The position numbers and the translations under genes were made by a program. Positions 8,801 through 15,491 of a DNA stretch of 15,677 nt are shown one piece after another (positions within the stretch are counted from its first letter, which is position 1; every line of letters starts with the position of its first letter). The notes under the pieces are model-generated. The model saw only the letters and a list, made by a program, of their open reading frames with translations. It was not told the DNA's origin and ran no database searches. Where the stretch lies: positions 1 through 15,677 of the forward strand of contig JWZX01000881.1 of NCBI GenBank assembly GCA_001275005.1, read 5' to 3'. Source of the DNA: Chrysochromulina tobinii (lineage: Eukaryota; Haptophyta; Prymnesiales; Chrysochromulinaceae).

Positions 8801-8968
8801 ACGAGCCTTTACGGCAACTGGCAACCCGCCGGGGGGCGCGGGCGCCAGCCAACACCCTCTGCACCGTTGGGCAGACCAAAATCCACGTCGCCGTCCCCTT
8901 CTGCGTCGCCATCCGCCGCCGCAGCCGAGCGCGCAGCTCCGCGCTCGTCTGCGCTCACAGCTCCGTGA
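5894..8968 (+). CDS. Low-complexity protein with HTH-like and zinc-finger-like segments
   Basis: A 1024-aa single-exon frame; ATG at 5894 or, alternatively, 5963 (residue 24). Residues about 70-128 (AAEELASSVLEMLRTRGLSQ, then an ALCCQLSLSPVYFSIWLKGRP-type stretch) look like a lambda-repressor/CUT-type helix-turn-helix, with a GLSQ turn and a recognition-helix-like segment. Two hydrophobic stretches, LLIVHAKLVLEE (about 272-283) and VLWIEFRIEG (333-342), flank a Ser/Gly/Ala linker and may be two halves of one beta-rich domain. Residues 538-561 fit C-x2-C-x15-H-x3-H, a zinc-finger-like pattern with a longer loop than classical C2H2. The rest is poly-Ala, Gly-Ala-Met repeats, LPPTV and (V/G)FPPT repeats and Pro/Ser-rich tail. 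A nuclear DNA-binding regulator is the likely role, by inference. I do not recognise a named family. Confidence 0.75.
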   Translation: MVITVTPHRAREERAAARAAIATMSSASSASNPPEEVAPSDQAPATAVTQGPEYTRGARGNLQELPLPTRAAEELASSVLEMLRTRGLSQTALCCQLSLSPVYFSIWLKGRPMPELTKQLYSAAIELWLDDEQFHILDPSITRTNPSQVPRSKGGKSLAEVKERAPTEPGGRAKAAAPKGSKQERDQLSVPTTPYGLLAELLSASPSGMAPSCSGTTELAFQLHSGTRPLPSAFRDGGVSTCTGIAVGAGGVGAGMGAGMGAALVSEAEASLLIVHAKLVLEETAAGTAPTSATAVAETTAAEGLSAGEAIESSGSGGGSGGGGAGSGCSPQVLWIEFRIEGDAAPLAVLLANGAMRAPDDVPSASTEDSRAAVLALTERPQRYRRTPSHHRENAMSSERSLLARALADSRRTAAEVAAAAAAAAAAAEVPETTTTARLQSPASSTAAAAPYLERAALGHPTAAAAAAAAAVTATAATAAARPVAASAATDLKSIRRQLLSTLQAMAAAPLQIRQRRRQALDLASAWGEGRGMWVGFCSCCGRHFERLDGTEQLAAHAGVHLVHSHLQRVRREELPAALNRLRAAATVGASAEALRLELEGARRLGRLVPDGALQRAMVMGEARLRVLDRPRAALLPPTVLPPTVLPPMFPAAGPAPPPPPAPPPHQGWGGWPPMARLASTVFPPTGFPPTGFPPTVFPPTVFPPTGFPPTGFPPTPSASGSGLGAMADAHEASRAGALAAAPLAPVAMAAEFAAAAAEIAAKRRRPDEPVTTADDAAGGAKRLRHDEHTATGAGADATMGVHGVDGVKGADATMAAAAASGTEDVRGVAAKDVGWRTLLPAAIAPFTPSTPFTPAGLVCDPMAMPGMVPFGMGSGSPTGLYPPAHSAAYASALMSRTGHLPEPPQAFSSADHLPQPPPACATRDASTGRCASASTGAGGGSNGAAMSTAPPVSTYSASGGTVIYNVLDTSLYGNWQPAGGRGRQPTPSAPLGRPKSTSPSPSASPSAAAAERAAPRSSALTAP
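6649..6684 (+). repeat. 12-bp coding repeats (Gly-Ala-Gly-Met)
   Basis: Two exact GGGTGCGGGCAT units and a third that diverges after GGGTGCGG, in frame, encoding Gly/Ala/Met-rich sequence before the LLIVHAKL segment. Probably slippage-derived linker. Confidence 0.75.
7141..7304 (+). repeat. Two GCN poly-alanine tracts
   Basis: GCG/GCC/GCA triplet runs near 7145-7175 and a GCC run near 7279-7306 encode alanine tracts of roughly ten or more residues, separated by a Ser/Thr/Pro-rich stretch. Such tracts are common in transcription regulators of GC-rich genomes and are prone to length change. Confidence 0.75.
7799..7843 (+). repeat. 15-bp coding repeat, LPPTV type
   Basis: About 2.7 units of TTGCCGCCCACTGTC in frame, encoding LPPTVLPPTVLPPMF. 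It is related in sequence to the (V/G)FPPT array about 100 bp downstream, suggesting one origin for both. Confidence 0.75.
7936..8040 (+). repeat. Seven 15-bp tandem repeats coding (V/G)FPPT
   Basis: Seven contiguous 15-bp units (GGTCTTCCCGCCAAC or GGGCTTCCCGCCAAC; the last with one change near its end) preserve the frame and encode pentapeptides. The first residue of the units reads V-G-G-V-V-G-G, which has a period of four units and suggests a 60-bp higher-order duplication. The product is a Pro-rich, probably extended segment. Confidence 0.9.
8293..8458. repeat. 34-bp near-perfect inverted repeat inside the coding region
   Basis: The left arm 8293-8326 and right arm 8425-8458 are reverse complements at 33 of 34 positions, separated by 98 bases. 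The left arm encodes GVHGVDGVKGA and the right arm a TP-rich APFTPSTPFTP. An mRNA hairpin of about 34 bp is expected. A 19-bp direct repeat (GGTGCRGATGCGACAATGG, at 8276-8294 and 8321-8339) overlaps the left arm. Confidence 0.85.
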
Positions 8969-9746
8969 GGCGCTCCAAACGGGCTCCAGACCACCCCTTT
9001 TGGATTGCATGCAGAACGGGCTCCAGACCACCCCTTTTGGATTGCATGCAGAACGGGCTCCAGACCACCCCTTCACCGTCAGTCCCACTTGAAGTCATGG
9101 AACAAGACGCCTTGCACGTGGCCAAGATGGGCGGGTGGACACGTGGCCAAGGTGGGCCGGTGGTGGACTGTGCCGGGGCATCATCCGCCACGACCCACGT
9201 GCTTGACTCACCAGAGTCATAATACCAGCTTGGCCTTTTCCCCACAGCAGAGCGACCTCAGGCGCTACAGTATCAGTAACGGAGGGTCACGGTCAGCTAC
9301 TTTAGAGACACCACGTGCACCAGGCCACCAGCAGAGCGCGCAGGCCGGGGGGCCCCGCAGCAGTACTTGGTTTCTGGTGTGATAACGGAACTCATTTTGT
9401 TACGATATGTCATATGAGGCGGACCGATCAATTAAAGAGTTACTTCAACACCTTATCCTGCCACCCTCAACAGATATGATTCTGACGCGACCATGGAACG
9501 ATCATGCGAGGACGCGTCTTCCGAGTGCCGAGAGGATTGTCGGATACTGTGTTAGCGCACTCGTTCATTGAATGGGTCAGTTGAATAAACACGCAAGGAA
9601 CCGACCAGTTTCTACACGCAAAACACTGCTCGTTCATAGCGCTCTTTCACACCGGAAAAAATCTCCGAAGCAAAGCGCGAGTCCCGAAAGCCCCTCGAGC
9701 ACGAGTAGGCGGCTGCGCGAATCGCTGCGCGGATATTTTTGCCGCC
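8969..9746. other. Gene-poor interval with 3'-UTR tandem repeats
   Basis: 778 bp between the HTH-like gene and the MPV17-ACT gene, with no supported gene. It begins with the 37-bp tandem repeat (8978-9073), then two degenerate 25-bp units starting CACGTGGCCAAG at 9115 and 9140. The remaining 500 bp has lower GC and stop codons in all frames. The promoter of the next gene must lie in its right half. Just before the next ATG are a GATATTTTTG stretch and the strong start context GCCGCC-ATGG. An AATAAA at 9584-9589 is not placed to serve any gene seen here. Confidence 0.5.
8978..9073 (+). repeat. 37-bp tandem repeat directly after a stop codon
   Basis: Two full copies (8978-9014 and 9015-9051) and a 21-base partial copy starting AACGGGCTCCAGACCACCCC. 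Each full copy contains the palindrome TGCATGCA. The array starts 9 bases after the stop of the HTH-like gene, so it is probably 3' UTR. Confidence 0.85.
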
Positions 9747-11091
9747 ATGGCAGCCATAATGGCTCTGGCTCGGTCACGTCCGCTAGCCTTCGGCATGGGC
9801 TACTCGCTGCTGAAGACGGCTGGCTGCGATCTCATGGTACAAAAGATAGTCGAAAAGCGCGAGAACATCGACTGGAAGCGGAACTTGGCATTCGGCACAT
9901 TTGGGTTCTTCTACCTCGGCGGCATACAGTATGCAATTTACGTGCCCCTCTTCAGCCGACTCTTTCCGGGTGCTGCGTCGTTTGCGGCCAAGTCCGTCGC
10001 TGATAAACTAAAGGACCCGAAGGGCATCCGGGAACTCTTCTACCAGGTCTTCCTTGATCAGTGCGTGCATCACCCGTTCTTGTATTTCCCGGTCTTCTAC
10101 ATGATCAAGGACTTTGTGACGTCCGACACGCCGAACCCCGTGGCGGCGGTCGAGGAGTACAGCTCGAATATGAACGAGGACCTGATCGCGCTGTGGAAGA
10201 TCTGGGTCCCCTCGACCTTCCTCAACTTCGCGCTCATGCCGATGCACCTGCGAATCCCATGGGTCGCGACGACGTCGCTCATCTGGACCTGCATCCTCTC
10301 GTCGATGCGAGGTGTGCACCACGTCCCGTCCCGAGGCAGCGCTACGCGCTCGCTCGCGCGCGCGTGCTTGCTGACTGCGTGTGCGCTCGCTCAAGTGCCA
10401 TCTCGCAGGTAGCTCAGACGTCCCGGTGACCAACGTTTTCGCCGGAGTAGACGCGTCGACCTTTGCGCTGGTGACGCGCACGGTCGTCGGCCCACCGCCG
10501 CGGCTCGACCCGACGAGGGGTCACCTAGTCGTCTTCGTGCGCGGCGCCGACCGTCCCGGCATCGTCGCCTCGCTCGCCAAGCGGTGCTATGAGCAAGAGG
10601 GCTCGATCACGACGTCGAAGATGATGTCACTCGGGAACGAGTTCGTGATCATTCTGCACGTGAGCTGCCCGCTCGAGAAGCTGAGCAGTCTTCAAAAGGC
10701 CCTGTGCCCTGCCAAGACGGCGCTCGCCGGCCAGTGGTACACGGGGGAGGACGGCATGAGCATCTCAATGTCAGTTCTCGACGCGTCGGTCGCGCCGCCT
10801 CCGTCACCCGCGTTCACGGGCAAGGTGTCCCTCACGGGCATTGACAAGCCCGGCCTGATTTACCACCTGTCGCAGACGCTCGCGGACCACCACCTTTCCA
10901 TCGAGCACCTGCAGACGGAACAGCACCTGTCCGAAGGCCTTGGGCCCGCCTTCTTCTCGACGATGTGCTATGTAGTGGGCTCGTCCCAGCCAGACTTGCC
11001 TGCACTCAAGCGTTCGCTCAAGGATCTCGAGGCCAAGCTCGGCGTCATGTGCTCCGTCGAGGCTTTGGAAGTCAAGAGGCGAGGACGGTGA
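9747..11091 (+). CDS. MPV17/PMP22 membrane protein fused to two ACT domains
   Basis: Two exons, 9747-10311 and 10409-11091, give 415 aa. The ATG has a GCCGCC-ATGG context. Residues 1-189 are an MPV17/PMP22 family protein with about four membrane segments; landmarks are DQCVHHPFLYFPVFY (104-118) and WKIWVPSTFLNFALMP (150-165), followed by RIPWVATTSLIW. Residues about 227-295 and 320-400 are two ACT domains with the classic turns RGADRPGIV and TGIDKPGLI, most like the glycine-cleavage repressor (GcvR) type with KMMSLGNEF. MPV17 proteins sit in mitochondrial, peroxisomal or plastid membranes and are proposed channels; ACT domains bind amino acids. The ACT frame has no ATG before the middle of ACT1, and the intron restores the frame exactly, so I infer one protein. 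An amino-acid-sensing membrane protein is the inferred role. Two separate genes is the less likely alternative. Confidence 0.82.
10312..10408 (+). other. Intron joining the MPV17 and ACT parts (97 nt)
   Basis: Donor CGAG/GTGTGC and acceptor TCTCGCAG/GT. Removing it joins codon G (10311) with GT (10409-10410) into a Gly codon and continues straight into the ACT frame. Unspliced, the MPV17 frame ends at a TAG at 10410-10412 after a low-complexity Arg/Ala/Ser tail unlike the family. The intron body carries GC-rich alternating CGCTCGCGCGCG stretches. Confidence 0.8.
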
Positions 11092-11553
11092 CGTTTCATA
11101 ATCGACGTGTGGGTGTGCCACACACACACCGCGTGCGCGCGTGCGTGCGTATGTGCGTGCGTACGCGTGACGTACGTTCCGCGCCGGTTTGGTTTTGATG
11201 CGGGATTTTGTCACGCATCGAAAATAGTTCGTGTGTGTCCGCGCACTTCGGTGAGATTTTCACGAGGGCGCGTTTAAAGGCGCGAACTATCCCATTGGGT
11301 CCTTCCTCGATGTCTCTCCCGGTGTCCTCTTCGACATCGACGGGACGTGAGATGCGAGTGCTCGCGAAGACGCCAAAAACTGCATCCCGCGACGCTCCTC
11401 GCCCGATCCCGCATCATCTCCGATGATTCTTCGAGGCCCGGTCCGTGTCGATGTGCCGCGCGCCCTACTCCCTTCTCAGTGCCATCGAGACCCGGACGCG
11501 TAATCACACGTCCCCACCCTCCCTTTGAGTGCGCAGCGTACCAGATAGCTGCA
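11092..11553. promoter_or_regulatory. Region between MPV17-ACT and pyruvate kinase; Z-DNA-prone tract
   Basis: 462 bp with no supported gene. Right after the ACT stop comes a GTGTGGGTGTG / CACACACACACC stretch and a 40-base strictly alternating pyrimidine-purine run. The likely pyruvate kinase promoter follows, with TTTAAA at 11273-11278 within a GGGCGCG...GGCGCG setting and an inverted CCAAT box (ATTGG, 11294-11298). The kinase frame stays open upstream to 11347 but only from a GTG, with Arg-rich content and no ATG. I therefore treat it as 5' leader, while noting that an upstream exon could turn it into a targeting sequence. Confidence 0.45.
11130..11169. repeat. 40-bp alternating pyrimidine-purine tract
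   Basis: Every base alternates pyrimidine/purine, mostly CG and TG steps, with the periodic word CGTG. A further CA run precedes it at 11119-11129. Such tracts favour left-handed DNA under negative supercoiling. It lies about 40 bases after the ACT stop codon and upstream of the pyruvate kinase promoter. Confidence 0.8.
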
Positions 11554-13062
11554 ATGCCTACTACTCAGAAGCGCACCAAGATCTTTTGCACCATGGGCCC
11601 GGCCTGCTGGGATGTGCCTGTCCTGTGCGATCTCATGGACGCGGGCATGAATGTGGCCCGTTTCAACTTCTCGCACGGTGATCACGCGGCCCACGCCGAC
11701 TGCCTCTCGCGCGTGCGCCAGGCGGCCGCCCTTCGCCCGAACAGCAACCTTGGCATCCTCCTCGACACCAAAGGCCCTGAGATCCGCACGGGCTTCTTCA
11801 AGGACGAGTGCAACAAGAAGATCGTCCTGAAGGCGGGCGAGACTGTGGAGCTCACCACGGACTATTCGTACAAGGGCGACGCATCCTGCTTTGCCTGCAC
11901 CTACGAGGCGCTGCCGCGCTCCGTCAAGGTGGGCTCGACGATCCTCATCGCCGACGGCTCGCTCGTTCTCACGGTGACCGAGCTCAAGGAGAAGTCGGTC
12001 ATGTGCAGGATCGAGAACAACCAGACGATTGGCGAGCGCAAGAACATGAACCTGCCCGGCGTCAAGGTCGACCTGCCCGTGCTGCAGGCCAAGGACATTG
12101 ACGATCTGCAGAACTGGGCCGTCCCGCACAAGGTCGACTTCATCGCCGCTTCCTTCGTGCAGTCGGCGGAGGACGTGCATTTCATCCGCAAGGTGCTGGG
12201 CCCTGATGGCGCGGGCATCAAGATCATCTCCAAGATCGAGAACCAGGAGGGCCTTGACAACTTTGACGAGATCCTCAAGGCCACGGACGGGATCATGGTG
12301 GCGCGAGGCGACCTGGGTATGGAGATCCCGCCAGAGAAGGTGTTCCGTGAGCAAAAGATCATGGTCACCAAGTGCCGCGAGGCTGGCAAACCCGTCGTCG
12401 TCGCGACCCAGATGCTCGAGTCGATGATCCAGAACCCGCGCCCCACGCGCGCCGAGTGCTCAGACGTGGCCAACGCGGTCCTCGACGGCGCAGACTGCGT
12501 GATGCTTTCGGGCGAGACGGCGAACGGCGCGTTCCCCAAGGGCGCCGTCGAGATTATGGCTCGCACGTGCCTCCAGGCGGAGCAGATGCGCATCGACACG
12601 GACACGACGGGCGGCTACGATGACATCTTCAAGCTCATGAAGAGCGCGAAGCTCTCGGGCAAGGCGATCTCGCACGGCGAGTCTGCTGCGTCGTCTGCCG
12701 TCAAGACGGCGACGGACATCGGCGCGAAGGCGATCATTGTCCTCTCCGAGACGGGCGAGACGGCACGCATGCTGTCCAAATACCACCCGCACATGCCCAT
12801 CCTCGCCATCTGCGTCGAGGGCCGCGTCGCCCGACAGATCGAAGGCTACATGAACAACGCGCGCGCGATCCTGACGGACGTCAAGCGTGGCGACGGCGCC
12901 CATGTGCGCCTTGCCTTCGCTGAGGGCAAGAAGCTCGGATTGTTTTCGGACGGCGACGTGACGGTGTGCGTGCACACGATGCGCAACGCCGACGACCAGA
13001 AGCAATGGACCGTCCGCATCCTCAACGTGACCTCGTCGAGCGCGCCCACCCCCAAACCGTAA
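11554..13062 (+). CDS. Pyruvate kinase, K+-dependent type
   Basis: 502 aa from the ATG at 11554, near the usual 470-530. It transfers phosphate from phosphoenolpyruvate to ADP in the last step of glycolysis. Landmarks: RTKIFCTMGP at the start, RFNFSHG (R36, N38, S40), DTKGPEIRTG (D71, T72, E76), GIKIISKIENQEGL with catalytic K227 and metal ligand E229, VARGDLGMEIP (metal ligand D253), ATQMLESM, and PTRAECSDVANAVLDGADCVMLSGET. The Glu at 76 marks the K+-dependent class. The B domain lies at about 75-175 and the C-terminal regulatory domain at about 345-502. Its effector loop reads LSETGETA, with Glu where the FBP-activated mammalian M2 isozyme has Lys. No targeting peptide is visible at this start, so it is probably cytosolic. 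Codon use is extremely G/C-ending, as expected for high expression. A GTAAGT word overlaps the stop codon. Confidence 0.96.
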   Translation: MPTTQKRTKIFCTMGPACWDVPVLCDLMDAGMNVARFNFSHGDHAAHADCLSRVRQAAALRPNSNLGILLDTKGPEIRTGFFKDECNKKIVLKAGETVELTTDYSYKGDASCFACTYEALPRSVKVGSTILIADGSLVLTVTELKEKSVMCRIENNQTIGERKNMNLPGVKVDLPVLQAKDIDDLQNWAVPHKVDFIAASFVQSAEDVHFIRKVLGPDGAGIKIISKIENQEGLDNFDEILKATDGIMVARGDLGMEIPPEKVFREQKIMVTKCREAGKPVVVATQMLESMIQNPRPTRAECSDVANAVLDGADCVMLSGETANGAFPKGAVEIMARTCLQAEQMRIDTDTTGGYDDIFKLMKSAKLSGKAISHGESAASSAVKTATDIGAKAIIVLSETGETARMLSKYHPHMPILAICVEGRVARQIEGYMNNARAILTDVKRGDGAHVRLAFAEGKKLGLFSDGDVTVCVHTMRNADDQKQWTVRILNVTSSSAPTPKP

Positions 13063-13636
13063 GTGGCGCAGGGCTCTTTTCGATGCGTGACTTCGTCGTG
13101 ACCGGGCCTGAGCTCTCTTCGTCGTGACCGAGCCTTAGCTCTCTTCGTCCTGACTTCCTTAGACGTGACTTCCTCCTCTTTCTCCTCAAATGACTTCGTC
13201 CTGACGAGACAGAGAGCTAAAGCCCGGTCACGTGACTTCCTCCTCATTCTCGTCGTCCAGGTACACTGACGCTGACTGATCTGGCTCTTTTACGGATCGT
13301 GAGAGCAGGCGGAGACGTGAGAACAGGGTTCGGTGTGGGATCGGCCCTGTTTTGAGCGCCCGTTCCACGGCCGCGTGCGCGCTTGGTGATGTGGCCTTGT
13401 GGAGTTCGATCCCTCCAGTGGAGCGTGGAGATTGGCACATTTTCGTGCGAGGGGTGAGATATTCTTGTTGTTGGGAAGTGTGTGCCTGTCGTTGGTAAGT
13501 GTGATCCTCACGTTCCAAACTATTTCCGGAAATCGACTCGAATTTTCCGATCCAGTTCCGCGGTAACTCTCTTTCGGCTTCGCGCTCGTGTGGTGAAGTC
13601 GGGGCTGCCCTCTGTTTGTCTTGGACTTGCCACCTG
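13063..13636. other. Pyruvate kinase 3' region and upstream region of flavoprotein
   Basis: 574 bp with no supported gene. The left half holds 26-bp tandem repeats and an inverted copy of them (13092-13232), probably in the pyruvate kinase 3' UTR. The right half carries two similar GTTGG(G/T)AAGTGTG words (near 13473 and 13491). The second contains a perfect GTAAGT donor, which could splice to CATCTGCAG ending at 13702, four bases before the ATG at 13706. A 5'-leader intron of the flavoprotein gene is therefore possible. Long minus-strand frames here are uninformative. Confidence 0.45.
13092..13232. repeat. 26-bp tandem repeat with inverted copy (hairpin)
   Basis: Units begin TTCGTCGTGACCG at 13092 and 13118, with a third partial unit at 13144. 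The segment 13212-13232 (GAGAGCTAAAGCCCGGTCACG) is the reverse complement, at 19 of 21 positions, of both 13097-13117 and 13123-13143. A transcript could fold into either of two alternative stems just after the pyruvate kinase stop. Confidence 0.8.
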
Positions 13637-15491
13637 ATGCTGGCCTTGGAATTGCCACCGATTTGCGCAAAAGCCGATTTCCAGAGCACATCCCATCTGC
13701 AGTGCATGGTCGAAGGCGCATACGAGTCAACTCTTGGCCAGAAACGAAGCGTTCTCTTACGCCCAGCCCAGCGGAGTATCTCAGAGCCGCTTCGCCAGTC
13801 TGCTCCGGAAGAGGACGGGCGCAAAGCACGGTCGATTGCCATCATCGGCGGTGGCGTGTCCGGAATTTGGTCAGCTCTCACGCTCAAGGAATTGGGGTAC
13901 ACCAACATCACAATCATCGAGAAGGAGATGAAAATTGGTGGAAAGGCGGCGGCGTTTAGCTACGCAGGCAAGCACTACCCACTCGGCGCGGTGGGCACAC
14001 CGCTAGCGCTGGAATCGGCCTCCTTCGCCGAAGAGCAGCTCTTCGAGAAGCCATTAAAGTTTGCCGCCTCTCTGTTTGGTCGCACGGGCCGGAGGCTGCA
14101 AGTGCTCAACGCGAACCACCTCGTGGTCGACGGGCTCGGCTGGCCTGGGCCCTTCCCGGTGGCTGAGCTCACATCACGCACGCCCGTTGCGGACTGGCAG
14201 GACGCCTTTGGAGCGAGCGGCCGTCCAGAGCGATTCTATCCGCACTTGCACGATTTCCGCGGGAAGTCATCCGAGTTGGCGCCCGACGCTCTGCTCCCTC
14301 GGATTGTACCTCGATGGGGGCCAGCCAGAGACGTCGTGGCCCCTCGTCTACGGTCTCCGCGCACGGCTATGGCGTCGACGCGTGCCAAGGACGCGCCGCC
14401 GTACTACTACTGGGCGCGCTTCGCCCAAAAGTCCACCAATGCGGGCTCCAAAGGTGTGCTCGGGATGGCGCTCCCGGGTCACACCCCCCTTGGCCCACGC
14501 GGACCGGCGCTTCGAGGGTGGGACTCGACGAATCTATTTGAGGAGAAGTTGCAACGAGCGGGCGTGGCAGTGCGCACGGGCGCGGCGGTCACCTCGGTCG
14601 TGCGTGACGCCGAGCACGTGCGCATCACCACAGCGGATGGCCACACACGCGACTTTGAGCAGCTCGTGCTCGCATCCGATCTCAAAGGGGCGCTCGGCTT
14701 TCTCGACGCCGACGAGCGCGAGCGCGCGCTCTTTACAAAGATTCGTCACCAGCCATACTACACGATCGCCTCCTTTGTCTGGCTGCCGTGGCTCGCCACG
14801 GGCTCAGTCTACTACCTGAGCGAGCATCAAGGGCCAAAGCCGTATGCAGAGCCAATGGCGACGGATGCTGGAAAGGCGACCGCCGGTTGCCCCACGATTT
14901 TGCTCAAGGCCAACCGAGGTTCTAATCTGACCATCAGCTGGGCCTACGGCGGCAGCGGGGTGGGAGCGCCAGAGATGGAGGTGCGCGCACCCAGGCGCTC
15001 TGCATCGTTTTCATCCCAGGGCCGTCTTGTGGCACTGTCCCTGATCCCGGCTCATGACGAAACCCCACTATCTCCTGCCTATCTCCTGCCTATCTCCTGC
15101 CAATCTCCTGCCCTTCCGTTGGACTCTCCGTTTGCCCCAGGCATGCCTGCGTGACACCGTGCTGCGCCTCGGCGGCAAGTTTGGCGGCGTGAGCTTCGTC
15201 AAGCCATGGCACGACTACTTTCCGCACTTCGGCGCGGCCGACCTGCGCGCCAACCTCCACCAGCAGCTCGACGCGCTGCAGGGGCAGCGGCGCACGCTCA
15301 TGGTCGGAGAGGTGTTCAACCTGCCCCTGGTCTCAGAATGTGTGGACTTTGCTCGTTACATCATCCGGCGGCATATGAACGTCGAGGCGCCTGGCCGCAG
15401 CACGAGCCCTGGTGCGTCTGATCGGCCCTCTCGTTCGGTGGCGAGGCGACTGCTTCGCACCATTGGCCGCCGTCGGCGTCATACGGTGTGA
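13637..15491 (+). CDS. FAD-dependent amine-oxidase-like oxidoreductase (spliced, frame-disturbed)
   Basis: ATG at 13637, or at 13706 if a leader intron is used. The FAD-binding Rossmann start is SIAIIGGGVSGIWSALTL with the acidic residue in IIEKE, followed by the GG-doublet KIGGKA typical of amine oxidases, carotenoid desaturases and protoporphyrinogen oxidases. Exon 1 ends at 14980 and exon 2 begins at 15141, both phase 0. Exon 2 carries WHDYFPHF, LDALQGQRRTLMVGE and FNLPLVSECVDFARYIIRR, the C-terminal FAD-contact region of the family. Between about 14290 and 14395 the best coding signal moves through three frames and back, which points to small indels, assembly errors or a decaying gene. 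The end is uncertain: a stop lies at 15489-15491, but a probable further intron (15412-15623) would carry the frame past the window edge. The substrate is unknown. No signal peptide is evident. Confidence 0.72.
14981..15140 (+). other. Intron in the flavoprotein gene (160 nt)
   Basis: Donor GGAG/GTGCGC and acceptor TTTGCCCCAG/G, phase 0. Splicing joins ...GAPEME to ACLRDTVLRLGG..., restoring one flavoprotein from two frames. The read-through sequence is low-complexity and ends at 15154. The intron contains four 11-bp tandem units (T/A)ATCTCCTGCC at 15069-15112, which form most of its pyrimidine-rich tract, and a possible branch site CTCATGAC near 15052. Confidence 0.85.

Noticed and set aside
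9572-10003. Plus-strand frame overlapping the MPV17 start
   Set aside because: Out of phase with the MPV17 coding region, with no motif and a weak start; the MPV17 ATG has a strong context.
11347-11553. Arg-rich N-terminal extension of pyruvate kinase as a targeting peptide
   Set aside because: The frame is open but has no ATG before 11554; it would need an unseen upstream exon.
11476-12354. 292-codon minus-strand frame opposite pyruvate kinase
   Set aside because: Typical antisense shadow of a GC3-rich gene; the plus strand has a full set of pyruvate kinase motifs.
13059-13064. GTAAGT at the pyruvate kinase stop as a real donor
   Set aside because: The protein has a full-length C-terminal domain at this stop, and I see no downstream exon with kinase-like sequence.
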